From contig JADJQF010000004.1 in NCBI GenBank assembly GCA_016712885.1, positions 434,001-498,000 on the forward strand: a stretch of DNA of 64,000 bases, given 5' to 3'. A program made the position numbers and the translations under genes. Source of the DNA: Candidatus Flexicrinis proximus (GTDB lineage Bacteria > Chloroflexota > Anaerolineae > Aggregatilineales > Phototrophicaceae). Below are positions 48,752 to 57,701 of this stretch, one piece after another (within the stretch, counting starts at the first letter, position 1; every line of letters starts with the position of its first letter). The notes beneath the pieces are model-generated. The model saw only the letters and a list, made by a program, of their open reading frames with translations, was not told the origin of the DNA and ran no database searches.

Positions 48752-48794
48752 TTGACGGTCAGTCAACTATAAGCGCGCTCTCCAACGGCGGCAA
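48752..48794 (-). promoter_or_regulatory. Promoter of the 48326-48730 gene with inverted repeat
   Basis: Minus strand -35 TTGCCG (48789-48794), 17-bp spacer, -10 TATAGT (48766-48771). Directly downstream, at the expected transcription start, lies TTGAC N5 GTCAA (48752-48766), a likely operator. Confidence 0.6.
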
Positions 48795-48952
48795 CTTATG
48801 TGCAAAACCTGATAGTTACGGCGCGTCGGCCGCCTACGCAGATTGTCGGGACCGGACGTATCCTGTCCGCCACACCACTTTCCCTTTCTTCTGCGCTGTT
48901 ATCACCTCACTTCGTTCACTTCTTTTAACTTCCCTTTTTCCCTCAAAATCTG

Positions 48953-48988
48953 TTCGAACAAATGTTCGTACAAATGTTCGAACATTTG
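48953..48988. repeat. Three tandem 12-bp LexA-box-like units
   Basis: TTCGAACAAATG, TTCGTACAAATG and TTCGAACATTTG follow without gaps. They contain CGAACAAATGTTCG (48955-48968), which fits the Gram-positive LexA box GAAC N4 GTTC, and the 18-bp palindrome CAAATGTTCGAACATTTG (48971-48988). Confidence 0.7.
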
Positions 48989-49263
48989 TTTCTGACTCCG
49001 CCGGATTTCATGCTATGCTGACTCAAGCGATCATATCGTAACCGGCAGGCTGCATCGGCGAGGCTGCAGCTTTGCTCTACCTCGGCACTGGTTTGGGGGC
49101 GGAAAAAAAGCAAAAAATGTCGAATCGAGGGAGTCTATGGGATTTCGCATGAACGATCCGCCGCGGCATTGAACCACCGCCTGGCAAAGTCAACATCAAG
49201 CGGTGCAGCCCTGCGCGGGTGTGGAGATAACGCCGCCACAAGTTCAGCCGCGCCTGACCGCGT

Positions 49264-50619
49264 CTAGCTCACCGGATCGATCACGAACACCGGCACGACT
49301 GAACCCGTCCCGGCCGTCACGTTCAGCAGCGCCGACCCGGACAGCCGCGTCAGGCAGCCTTCGATGCGTTCGCCGTAATATACATACGGATCGGCGTCGA
49401 CGAAGCGCTTGCTGATATCCAGCCGCCCGTCGATCCACGCCGGATAGTCGCGCTCGATGGTCAGTACCCGTTCCTGCACCACGTGAGGTGTTGTCATGGC
49501 ATGTTTAATCGCGGCGTTCCAGCGCTCGGAGTCGACTTCCCAGCCGATCACCACGCCGCTGCCGCCGTATTCGTCGTTCGGCTTGATCACCAGCTTGTCG
49601 CGGTTGTTGGCGATCCAGTCGAGCAGGTCAACCTGTTTGCCGTCGTAGGTCGTCTTGCGGTCCTGCACGCGCCGTGTCCACGGGATATGGGCGAGTACGG
49701 CTTCGAGTTCTTTAGGCGAGAACAGGTGCGCATTGACTTCGTCGCTCAGTACGGCCAGTGACGCCTTTTTCGCCAGCAGCTTCGAGCTGAACGAGTTGGT
49801 GATGAACACCGCGCCGGCGCGTACCGCCCGCACCACATCGCTCTCCATCCCGAGCTGGTGGATCAGTTCGGTGCAAAGCACGCGCTTATAGATGATGTCG
49901 ACCTTGAAGTCGCCGACATACAGCCCGCCGTCCCGGAATTCCATCGCTTCCGGTTCGGTCACGATCGTCTTATAGCCGTGGCTCTCGAAGAACTCGGCGC
50001 TCATATAGTGTTCGTTGCGGGTCGGCACGGTGGCCCAGTCGATCACCGCGATCTGCGGGTGGTCGTGGCCGCCCCATTCGCGGTAGCCGCGCAAAATGCA
50101 GTCGAGGAGGTGGCCCATACCCCTTGTCGGGTGGATGTTGAACTTCTTCTGAAACCGTTTGAAGACTTCGAGGTCTTCAAACATGCTGGTCAGCGTGTCG
50201 CCATATCCGATTCCAGCCGGCGTTTCGGCGTTGTATTCGACGAACCGCAGGTATCCGGTCTCAGGGCGGAAGAACGAATCGAGCCGCGAGCTGGTCCACG
50301 GCGTATCGATCCGCGCATCCTTGTCGACTTGCAGCATCTCTTCCTCGTACGGTTCGAGATCGAGCTGCTGCCGGACTTTGATATCGTTCATCGCGGCATC
50401 GTGGACTTTGCGGAAGGCGCTCAGGATCAGCGCGGTTCTATCCCGCATGTAATCCCAGGCATCTTTGGTGTAGAAGTGCGGCCTCAGGACCCGGCACACC
50501 GGCACCGAACCGAAATACAACCGGCGCTTCCGCTGCTCATCCACGATCCGCTGGTGCGTCTCTTCTGCCAGCCCACCCACCAGGAGGTCGTGATAATACT
50601 GGATGGCTCGGTTAATCAT
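49264..50619 (-). CDS. Circularly permuted ATP-grasp ligase
   Basis: 451 residues. The pre-ATP-grasp part has the YLRFVEYNAETPAGIGYGD signature of circularly permuted ATP-grasp type 2 proteins. The nucleotide-binding part is KLVIKPNDEYGGSGVVIG (Lys and Gly-rich loop) and VVQERVLTIERDYPAW. Such enzymes activate a carboxylate by acyl-phosphate for amide bond formation. Last gene of a minus-strand set with two other ATP-grasp proteins, an esterase and a protease. Product unknown. Confidence 0.85.
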   Translation of the reverse strand: MINRAIQYYHDLLVGGLAEETHQRIVDEQRKRRLYFGSVPVCRVLRPHFYTKDAWDYMRDRTALILSAFRKVHDAAMNDIKVRQQLDLEPYEEEMLQVDKDARIDTPWTSSRLDSFFRPETGYLRFVEYNAETPAGIGYGDTLTSMFEDLEVFKRFQKKFNIHPTRGMGHLLDCILRGYREWGGHDHPQIAVIDWATVPTRNEHYMSAEFFESHGYKTIVTEPEAMEFRDGGLYVGDFKVDIIYKRVLCTELIHQLGMESDVVRAVRAGAVFITNSFSSKLLAKKASLAVLSDEVNAHLFSPKELEAVLAHIPWTRRVQDRKTTYDGKQVDLLDWIANNRDKLVIKPNDEYGGSGVVIGWEVDSERWNAAIKHAMTTPHVVQERVLTIERDYPAWIDGRLDISKRFVDADPYVYYGERIEGCLTRLSGSALLNVTAGTGSVVPVFVIDPVS

Positions 50620-50710
50620 TGTGCCGCACCCTTCCTAAACTTCGCTGCCGCCGCCTGCAGGCAGATTGCGTGCTGGCGTCCCGATTCTAGAGGCTGTTAT
50701 GCATTCAGTC

Positions 50711-50851
50711 TGTGGAAGCAGCGCCTCCACACCTCCGCGAGGGACTTGCGCCCCTCGACCCCTCATCTGCGATTTTGTGGCGTTCACGCCGCAAAATCGC
50801 TGTGCGAGGTGCAGGAGTGCAAACTCCTGCCGGGTTTGGGGTGGAACCCCA
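50711..50851. repeat. Array of consecutive hairpins between two ATP-grasp genes
   Basis: Five stems in 140 bp: TGTGGA/TCCACA (50711-50731); GAGGG/CCCCTC type (near 50740-50756); GCGATTTTGTGGCG paired with CGCCGCAAAATCGC (50769-50800, one G-U); GCAGGAGT/ACTCCTGC (50811-50830, perfect); GGGGT/ACCCC (50838-50850). The last two correspond to the interspersed repeat (copy d). Confidence 0.65.
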
Positions 50852-50909
50852 ATGAAAGTGTATAAAACGCTCTAGACCTGTCTGTCGGCACCTGGCCGCG
50901 GGTCGATTT

Positions 50910-51866
50910 CTACTTCTTGGCGTCCTTCGCCATCTTGTACCAGGCGTAGCGGTTCCCGGTCGCTTCCTTGGGCGCCTTGGCAAAGCGGATCGCCATGTCA
51001 GCCATGTGCGTCACCATCCAGTCAAAGTTCTTCTTGCCCAACGAGGTGATATCCATATCAGGAGCAGGGTTCATGAAATCGATCGCGTAGGGAACGCCGT
51101 CCTTAATCGCAAACTCGACCGTGTTCATGTCATAGCCGAGCGCCTTGACCAGCGCCGTGCTGTCCCGCACGATCCGGTCGTAGAGCTCTGGCGAAAAATC
51201 GTGCTCGTCGAAGTACCGCCCTGCGCCGTGCCGCCCCGGCTTGTACTTCATCACGTAAATATCTTCCTGTCCCAGGCACATCACGCGGGCGTAATTGTCC
51301 CACTGGATGTATTCCTGCAGCACCATCGTCAGCAGGCCGGACTGGTTGTAGTAGTGCCACAGTTCTTCCATATTGTGCGCGACATATACGCCTTGCCAGC
51401 CGCCGCCGTGCGCGTCCTTGAGAATGGTCGGGAACCCGCCGACATACTCAACCAGTGCGTTCCAGTCCATCGGGTAGACCAGATTCCGCAGGCTTTCGGT
51501 CGGGACGATGCCAGGCACATAGCTGTGGTTGGGCAGCGCTACCGTCTTGGGGTGCGCCACACCCAGCTGGTCGGCCAGCGACGCGTCGAAGAACTTGTCG
51601 TCGCTCGTCCACATGAACGGGTCGTTGATCACCTTCGCGCCTTGTAATGCCGCGTTCTTCAGGTACGAGCGGTAGTACGGTACTTCATGGCTGATGCGGT
51701 CGATAATCACCCGATAAGGAGTCGGTTCGTTCATCTTCGTGCCGCCGACTTTGACGAACTCCGCCTCGACGCCTTCGTTGCGCCGGTTGACTTCTTCAAT
51801 GAATGCAGGCGGGAAAGACCACTCGCGTCCGACTAGTAATCCGACCTTCAGCGGTTCCTTAGCCAT
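50910..51866 (-). CDS. ATP-grasp ligase, RimK/GshB-like
   Basis: 318 residues from ATG 51866, with GGAGG 9 bp upstream. The N-terminal domain is PLKVGLLVGREWSFPPAFIE. ATP-binding: FPTILKDAHGGGWQGVYVAH and TMVLQEYIQWDNYARVM. Metal ligands: NTVEFAIKDGVPYAIDFMNP (Glu, Asp, Asn). This is a typical carboxylate-amine ligase. It lies between the esterase and the circularly permuted ATP-grasp, on one strand, likely acting in the same pathway. Confidence 0.88.
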   Translation of the reverse strand: MAKEPLKVGLLVGREWSFPPAFIEEVNRRNEGVEAEFVKVGGTKMNEPTPYRVIIDRISHEVPYYRSYLKNAALQGAKVINDPFMWTSDDKFFDASLADQLGVAHPKTVALPNHSYVPGIVPTESLRNLVYPMDWNALVEYVGGFPTILKDAHGGGWQGVYVAHNMEELWHYYNQSGLLTMVLQEYIQWDNYARVMCLGQEDIYVMKYKPGRHGAGRYFDEHDFSPELYDRIVRDSTALVKALGYDMNTVEFAIKDGVPYAIDFMNPAPDMDITSLGKKNFDWMVTHMADMAIRFAKAPKEATGNRYAWYKMAKDAKK

Positions 51867-52047
51867 AAGAGTTTTTCCTCCGTGTCGTTCCAAAGTGCGT
51901 GTTTCAGTCGATTAAGCGGCTGGATGTTCCGCGTCCGCTGCGCTGATCCGCTGCAGTGTGGCCGCTAAAGCTGCCCCGCAGAACATCCCGAAAGGGTGTG
52001 GAGACTGTTGATGCAGCGCCTCCACAAACAAACTTACATGACAGCGT

Positions 52048-52767
52048 CTAGTCGTGTCCGCCAATATACAGCCGGATCATCTGCTCCCAATACGGCCAGT
52101 CGTGGTTCCAGCCGTTCCACTCGCGCAGGGCATTACCGATACCCTTGCTCCACAGCACGCGGCTCATCTGCCGGCTGCGCTCTACCAGCGGATCGTCCGT
52201 TCCGGCAACCATAATAATGTCGAGCTTTTGCAGCAGCGCGAGCCGCCGCGGATCGTTTTCCCCGGGGATAAACCACATCGGATTGTTCAGGTACACATGC
52301 TCACCGCTGAAGCCGTCTGCCCAGTAGCTGATATCGTAAAGCCCGCTCATAGCGAGGATGCGACCGACTGCGTCTGGGTGCTTGAGCCCGATATTCATCG
52401 CGTGGTAAGCGCCGAAACTCGCGCCCATCGTGATCATAAACGGGTTGGAGTTCTTGCTCTGCGACAGCGGCAGGACTTCGTTATACAGGTAATTGTCGTA
52501 CTGTGTCTGGCGCCACGCCCGCGCCCCGGGATGGGCACTGCGGTTGTACCAGCTCTCAGCATCGACGCTGTCCACGCAGTAGACCTGGATGTGGCCGCCG
52601 TCGATCAGCCACGACAGGTTCTTCCAGATCCCGCGATCCTCCCATTCAAAAAAGCGCCCGCGGCTGGTCGGGAAGACCAAGACGCGCGCGCCCGCATGGC
52701 CGAAGATTAACATGTCCATGTGCCGCTGCAGCGATGGGCTGTACCAGCGGTGAAACTCTCGGTTCAT
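52048..52767 (-). CDS. Esterase family protein (alpha/beta fold, EstA/EsterD-like)
   Basis: 239 residues. MDMLIFGHAGARVLVFPTSR opens the fold; the nucleophile is in PFMITMGASFGAYHAMNIGL (Ser); late Asp in VAGTDDPLVER and His in WNGWNHDWPYW. Such esterases occur next to ATP-grasp genes in other bacteria. The ATG overlaps the stop codon of the protease gene by four bases (52764-52767), so translation is coupled. Confidence 0.87.
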   Translation of the reverse strand: MNREFHRWYSPSLQRHMDMLIFGHAGARVLVFPTSRGRFFEWEDRGIWKNLSWLIDGGHIQVYCVDSVDAESWYNRSAHPGARAWRQTQYDNYLYNEVLPLSQSKNSNPFMITMGASFGAYHAMNIGLKHPDAVGRILAMSGLYDISYWADGFSGEHVYLNNPMWFIPGENDPRRLALLQKLDIIMVAGTDDPLVERSRQMSRVLWSKGIGNALREWNGWNHDWPYWEQMIRLYIGGHD

Positions 52768-53933
52768 ACGGTTCCTCTGTTCGCCAATGGCCCCTCGGAA
52801 ATCACGGTACGCACAGCGCCTGCCGCATCTAGTATTCCGGCCCCCTGCCGCTCAACCGCTGACCCGGCCAGCGGGTGCGCCGTCTTGATCAGTATTGCTT
52901 TGACCTGCGCCGGGGTTAGCTCGGGCGCGCACTCCAGCATCTGCGCGATGACCGAGGTAACGATGGGCGCGGCGACCGAGGTGCCGTCCACATGCTGGTG
53001 GTAAGCGTCTATGAGTTTATGCTCATACGCCCGCGCCTGCAACGTACTCAGCAGATTCTCGCTGTAGGCGTGGCCAAACAACTTGGTCAGACCCTTGTCC
53101 GCGCTGCCGCTTTCCATCAGTTGGCGCACGGGATGCCTGGCATCGGCATGCAGCAGGGGGCCGATCCAGAAGGCTTCCCATGCGACCGGCGTGCTGGGCA
53201 TGATCGGCGAGGCGATCCAGCGCGCCGGGGCCACCAGCTCCGGCTTGGCAGAGCCATCGTAGGCCAGACCACTGTTATGTCCGTACAACCGCCATTCGTG
53301 CCGGTCAGACGTGTTGTTGTCATCCAGCCCGCCCACAGTGATCGCCTCGGCGGAAGACGCAGGCGGCAGCAGGTGGTTGACCGGGCGGTTACCCGCGGCA
53401 GCCACCACGATCACGCCGTGGTCGACCAACCGCTTGATTACCAGGTGCAGCGGGTGCTGGTTGTCGAAGCTGACGTAATCGCCTCCGACCGAAAGGTTCA
53501 CCACGCGAATGTTGTACCGTCTGTGATGGGCCAGCACCCATTCCAGCCCGCGCAGAATGTCGGCTTCCTTGATCTGATTCTTCGGGCTGCTCACCTTGAT
53601 TAGGACCAGTTCGGCACCGGAGGCTATCCCTTTGTATTTGCCGCCGCTGCGCCAGCCATCTCCCGCACAGATCACGCTCGTCATCATCCCGTGCCAGCTG
53701 AATGCCATGGACTTCGGGATGAACGACGACTCCGTGATCTCGTCGGTCGTCGCATCGATGTGCGTCACGATCCGCCCACGCAGATCAGGATGGGGATAGA
53801 AGCCGCTGTCGATGAAGGCAAGCGTAATTCCCTTGCCCGTGTACTCAGACAGCGCTCCAACGCGCTCCGGCGTCGACATCAGGGTCGGCGCTCCGGACTG
53901 GGCGGCTGGGTAGTTCGAAGTCAGGACAGGCAT
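52764..53933 (-). CDS. Subtilisin-like serine protease (S8)
   Basis: 389 residues if started at ATG 53933; a GTG at 53975 adds 14 residues. The catalytic triad is present: Asp in LAFIDSGFYPHPDLRG, His in FSWHGMMTSVIC, Ser in VDGTSVAAPIVTS; oxyanion Asn in VVAAAGNRPVN. No signal peptide is seen, so it may be intracellular. Intracellular subtilases accompany peptide-maturation pathways. Coupled to the esterase gene by a four-base overlap. Confidence 0.9.
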   Translation of the reverse strand: MPVLTSNYPAAQSGAPTLMSTPERVGALSEYTGKGITLAFIDSGFYPHPDLRGRIVTHIDATTDEITESSFIPKSMAFSWHGMMTSVICAGDGWRSGGKYKGIASGAELVLIKVSSPKNQIKEADILRGLEWVLAHHRRYNIRVVNLSVGGDYVSFDNQHPLHLVIKRLVDHGVIVVAAAGNRPVNHLLPPASSAEAITVGGLDDNNTSDRHEWRLYGHNSGLAYDGSAKPELVAPARWIASPIMPSTPVAWEAFWIGPLLHADARHPVRQLMESGSADKGLTKLFGHAYSENLLSTLQARAYEHKLIDAYHQHVDGTSVAAPIVTSVIAQMLECAPELTPAQVKAILIKTAHPLAGSAVERQGAGILDAAGAVRTVISEGPLANRGTV

Positions 53934-54020
53934 AGCGTTCGGTCTCTCGGAACGCTCAGAGTCAGGAGTGGACACGAGCGGTAAGTTTCGCGGCTGTCGG
54001 CGTCATACACGGATGGCGGA

Positions 54021-55214
54021 TTACTGGTGGTGTCCTTCTTTGGCGGGTGCAACGGCCAGGAAATCGCGGCCAAACCGCTCCTGATATTCCAGCCGGAGTT
54101 CTTCAACGCGGCCCTGATCTTCGCTGACCACGATCACGCCGGCATGCTGTTCCTTATGCATTTTCCAGACGACTTCCGGCGCATCGTAGCCGCTCAGGTC
54201 CGGCCACTGCTGCCGCGCGAGGCACACCAGCAGGCCGCCATTCAGGTGCTTTACGGGCGGTAGGTGATACTGTTCCCCGCGTGCGGTAGCGATTTCCAGT
54301 CGCGCCCATTCCGCCCAGAGATTGACACCCGTCGTCGCCGCAACCAGATCGGCAATATGCGCGCCGCCCACCCGGGCTGCGATCTCGAGGAAGTTGAATC
54401 CGCCGTCGTCGTAGCTCTTGATGAACTCCGCATGCGTCGGTCCGTGCCGATGTCCGAGCGCTTCGATGACCTGGCGGTTCATGCGGATCAGCGCCTCGGC
54501 ATCAGGATCGCTGTGGGGGAGCGTGTAGGTCGTAAAGACACCGCCGTCATGGCTCACATTCAGCGGGGGGCGGCCATACCGCGACACGTTCACGAAAATG
54601 GTTTCGCCGTGTACGGTCAAAGCGTCCACATGGTAAACATCACCCGGCACGTACTGTTCCAGCACGCGGAATGACGCCTGGTCGCCAAGGTCATGGATGA
54701 AGTGCCACAGTTCGTCTGTATTGGACACCCGCTTAATTCCCATCGCGCCAGCTTCCAGACGGGGTTTCAACACCCATGGCCCGGGAGCACGTTCCGTGAA
54801 TTCGCGGATCGAATCATGATTGATGACCGGGGCGAAATTCGGCTCGCGGATGCCTGCCGACGCCACGACCTGCCGCATCGCCAGCTTGTCGCGGAAGTTC
54901 TTGGTCTGGGTCGTGCCCATCCCCGGCAGGCGAAGATGCTCGCGCAGTATCGCCGCCATTTCGACGTCATACTCGTCGAGCGGGATGATCCGGTCGATTT
55001 TTTCGCTACGCGCCAGATACGAGACGGCATAAATCATATCCGGCAGTTTGCCGAGGTTCGGCATCAGGAAGACTTCATCAATGCTCTCGCGCGGCCACGG
55101 GTCGTCCTTGAGCTTCTCTTCTGTCAGGAGTATCGTGCGTGCGCCTTGTCGCCTGCATTCACGCAGCAGGTCGTCACCTTTGAAATAGCTCGACATCGCC
55201 AGAATGGTGGTCAT
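54021..55214 (-). CDS. ATP-grasp ligase, carbamoyl-phosphate-synthase-like
   Basis: 397 residues. The N-terminal Rossmann-like part is MTTILAMSSYFKGDDLLREC, followed by KNFRDKLAMRQVVASAGI, the typical start of the ATP-grasp subdomain. ATP loop: GPWVLKPRLEAGAMGIKRVS. Binding: FRVLEQYVPGDVYHVDALTV. Metal: HAEFIKSYDDGGFNFLEIAA and RVGGAHI. It probably forms an amide bond between a carboxylate and an amino acid. First gene of the five-gene minus-strand set. Confidence 0.88.
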   Translation of the reverse strand: MTTILAMSSYFKGDDLLRECRRQGARTILLTEEKLKDDPWPRESIDEVFLMPNLGKLPDMIYAVSYLARSEKIDRIIPLDEYDVEMAAILREHLRLPGMGTTQTKNFRDKLAMRQVVASAGIREPNFAPVINHDSIREFTERAPGPWVLKPRLEAGAMGIKRVSNTDELWHFIHDLGDQASFRVLEQYVPGDVYHVDALTVHGETIFVNVSRYGRPPLNVSHDGGVFTTYTLPHSDPDAEALIRMNRQVIEALGHRHGPTHAEFIKSYDDGGFNFLEIAARVGGAHIADLVAATTGVNLWAEWARLEIATARGEQYHLPPVKHLNGGLLVCLARQQWPDLSGYDAPEVVWKMHKEQHAGVIVVSEDQGRVEELRLEYQERFGRDFLAVAPAKEGHHQ

Positions 55215-55356
55215 GCGCAGTCCGCCGGATTAGCTTTACGTGAAGATAGAACGATTGTAACAGTCGCCTGTTGATTCTTCAAAACAGACTGAACGTCATG
55301 CCGCATGAAAATCGGCTGCACTACCCTTAGCCGGTGTGGGACATTCTAAGCACGTT

Positions 55357-55758
55357 CTACGTCCCGCTGTAAGGCTCAATCGTGCCGTCTGCACTCTTCC
55401 AGGCCGTGAAGCCACCGGCCAGATGCGCGACATTTTCCGCGCCCATTTCCTGAGCCAGCCTGGCGCTCATCGCCGAGCGCAGCCCGTGCGAGCAGTACAG
55501 CACAACCTGTTGGCCGGAAGCAAAGGCTTCGATGGTGTAGGTCGTGTCCTGATCGACCGCCCATTCGAACAGCCCGCGCGGAACGTGGACGGCGCCGGGA
55601 ATAATGCCGTTGCGAATACGCTCACTCTCCTCGCGCAGGTCAACAAACACTGCACTCCCCTCCGTGAGCACGGATTTCACCTCGTCGGGCGTTAGAGCCT
55701 TGACGACCGCATTCGCCTCTTCGAGCAGATCCTGCAGCGTCTTCTTCATCGTCGGCAT
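55357..55758 (-). CDS. Rhodanese-like domain protein
   Basis: 133 residues. A single rhodanese domain with the active-site loop LYCSHGLRSAMSARLA (Cys nucleophile) and the CH2-like ending HLAGGFTAWKSAD. It transfers sulfane sulfur in the cytoplasm. It lies 85 bp from the PLP-dependent sulfur enzyme on the same strand, a plausible functional pair. Confidence 0.88.
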   Translation of the reverse strand: MPTMKKTLQDLLEEANAVVKALTPDEVKSVLTEGSAVFVDLREESERIRNGIIPGAVHVPRGLFEWAVDQDTTYTIEAFASGQQVVLYCSHGLRSAMSARLAQEMGAENVAHLAGGFTAWKSADGTIEPYSGT

Positions 55759-55843
55759 CCCCCAGAAAACAACCGGACGTCACGATTATAGTCATGTCGT
55801 CCGGCTGATGGGGAAAACAAACACGATCCTGTCCGCGCTGCAC

Positions 55844-56974
55844 TCAGCTCAAAGCAGCCCGCAGGTCGTTGATCAGGTCGTCTACGTTCTCAATGCCCAC
55901 GCTCAGGCGTACCAGGGCAGGCGGCACGGCAATATCACTATCCGCTGTACTGGCGTGCGTCATGCTGTATGGATGCTCAATCAGGCTCTCAACGCCGCCG
56001 AGCGACTCGGCCAGCGCGAACAGCTTTGTCCGCGTCACCATCCGCTTGGCTTGGGCCGCATCGTCCAGGATGACCGAGATCATTCCGCCGGAGAACCGCA
56101 TCTGCCGCTGTGCCAGCGTATACTGCGGGTGGCTCTCCAGTCCCGGATAAATCACCTGCTTTACCGCGGGATGGTCTTCCAGAAACTGGGCGACTTTGAG
56201 TGCATTGGCGCTGTGCCGTTCGATTCGGATGCCCAGCGTTTTCAGCCCCCGCAGGATCAGGAAGCAGTCCATCGGGCCGGGTACCGCGCCTACCGCGTTC
56301 TGTAGAAACTTGAGTTGAGCGTAAATATCCGTGTCATTCAGTGCCAGCACACCGCCCACAGCGTCGGAATGTCCGCCCAGGTACTTGGTACTGCTGTGCA
56401 TCACAATGTCCGCGCCCAGGAGCAGCGGCTGCTGAATCGCTGGACTGCAGAAGGTGTTATCCACGGCCACCAGCACCTTTTCCGGCGCACTTGCCGCCAA
56501 TGCCGCGATGTCTGTGATCCGCAGCATCGGATTGGTCGGCGTTTCTAGCCACAGCAAACGGGTCTCAGGCCGGAATGCGGCACGGACTGCCTCCATATCC
56601 GATAGGTCGACCCAGCTGAAGGTCAGGCCATAACGCGCAAAGACCTTCATGAACAACCGGAAGGTACCGCCGTAGACATCGTTGCCCACAATCACGTGGT
56701 CGCCCGGATTAAACAGACGAAGGATCGTATCCGTCGCAGCCAGACCGCTGGAAAACGCAAGTCCGTACTTCCCGCCCTCAAGCGCCGCAACGCATTCCTG
56801 TAACGCGGTGCGGGTCGGATTGTCGGTGCGGCTGTATTCATAGCCCTTGTGCTCGGCAGGCGCGGACTGAACATACGTCGAGGTCTGATAGATTGGCGTC
56901 ATGATCGCACCGGTTGAGGGGTCGGGTTCCTGACCGGCGTGGATGGCAAGGGTATCGAGATGGTAGCGGGTCAT
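55844..56974 (-). CDS. Cystathionine gamma-synthase/lyase (PLP-dependent)
   Basis: 376 residues. The fold type I enzyme has HLDTLAIHAGQEPDPSTGAI, YEYSRTDNPTRTALQECVAA, FSSGLAATDTI, VDNTFCSPAIQQPLLLGADI, and the PLP Lys in MHSSTKYLGGHSD. The C-terminal SLGGVESLIEHPYSMTHAS is that of the MetB/MetC group; synthase and lyase cannot be told apart from sequence alone. It follows the lipoprotein gene by 4 bp. Confidence 0.9.
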   Translation of the reverse strand: MTRYHLDTLAIHAGQEPDPSTGAIMTPIYQTSTYVQSAPAEHKGYEYSRTDNPTRTALQECVAALEGGKYGLAFSSGLAATDTILRLFNPGDHVIVGNDVYGGTFRLFMKVFARYGLTFSWVDLSDMEAVRAAFRPETRLLWLETPTNPMLRITDIAALAASAPEKVLVAVDNTFCSPAIQQPLLLGADIVMHSSTKYLGGHSDAVGGVLALNDTDIYAQLKFLQNAVGAVPGPMDCFLILRGLKTLGIRIERHSANALKVAQFLEDHPAVKQVIYPGLESHPQYTLAQRQMRFSGGMISVILDDAAQAKRMVTRTKLFALAESLGGVESLIEHPYSMTHASTADSDIAVPPALVRLSVGIENVDDLINDLRAALS

Positions 56975-56978
56975 GGGT

Positions 56979-57701
56979 TCAGCCTGTCGGAGTGTTTGGA
57001 GTCGCGCTGGGAACGATGTCAGTACGCGTGACAGTCTGCCAGGTCCCGTTGATCTCGTTGAACCGGTACCAGTCGCCGTACTGGTTTTGCATGAAATGGT
57101 AGCCAGGTACGAAGTTAGCTGGCGTTGAACCCTCGCCCGGATGGTATTCGTAGTTGCTCACGAATCCGACTTCGATATCTGTTGCCCAGCCGATTTCCTG
57201 CCGGACGTTTTCCCCTGTACGCCAGACTAGACCAAAGCCGCGAATCGGCTGCAGCAGACCCTCCGGAGCGACCAGCGCTGCATCGAACTCCAGATCGCCT
57301 TCTCTAAACCGGTCTTCGTACACCTGCCACAATCCGACTCCCGGCGCGGTTTCGATCATCACCCAGATTTGACCGGTGGGTTCCAGCCAGAACATCCGGC
57401 CCCGCTGGAAGGGCTGCTCGGCCACATAGATCTGGCGCACGGTAACCGTGGGTGCCGCGCTGACCTGTGGAGATGCCGTGCGTTCCAGGGTGACCTGAAC
57501 CGTCGGCGCCGGCGTGCTGGACGCGACAACCGCCGTTGTGCTGGTATCCGCCGTGGCTGTCGGTGCGGCAGGTTCGCCGCCCACGCCGGTCGGAGTGGCT
57601 GTGACGACGATGTAGACAATAACAGGAGCCTGTGCGCAGGCTGCCGCCAGTGCACCAAGTGCGGCGACGACAGCGACGAACAGGACGAGTTTTCTGGTCA
57701 T
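56979..57701 (-). CDS. Lipoprotein with Thr/Ala/Pro-rich tether
   Basis: 240 residues from ATG 57701 (AGAGGA at 9 bp). Lipoprotein signal MTRKLVLFVAVVAALGALAA then Cys. A tether of about 70 residues rich in Thr, Ala and Pro precedes a beta domain (MFWLEPTGQIWVMIETAPGVGLW, EIGWATDIEVGFV, GDWYRFNEINGTWQTVTR). Function unknown. Its stop codon is 4 bp from the start of the PLP enzyme. Confidence 0.75.
   Translation of the reverse strand: MTRKLVLFVAVVAALGALAAACAQAPVIVYIVVTATPTGVGGEPAAPTATADTSTTAVVASSTPAPTVQVTLERTASPQVSAAPTVTVRQIYVAEQPFQRGRMFWLEPTGQIWVMIETAPGVGLWQVYEDRFREGDLEFDAALVAPEGLLQPIRGFGLVWRTGENVRQEIGWATDIEVGFVSNYEYHPGEGSTPANFVPGYHFMQNQYGDWYRFNEINGTWQTVTRTDIVPSATPNTPTG

Larger units (their letters stand above)
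48731..49263. other. 533-bp non-coding region
   Basis: No supported protein gene. Besides the promoter at 48752-48794 it holds three tandem 12-bp units at 48953-48988, a possible plus-strand -10 TATGCT (near 49013) and a stem GCTGCA/TGCAGC (near 49049-49070). A small transcript reading plus is possible but unproven. Confidence 0.5.

Noticed and set aside
48553..49041. Plus-strand frame across the 48.7-49.0 kb gap
   Set aside because: It starts antisense to the 134-residue gene and runs through the tandem 12-bp units; no coding pattern.
50711..50851. Insertion-sequence remnant
   Set aside because: No transposase fragment or target duplication is seen; only hairpins.
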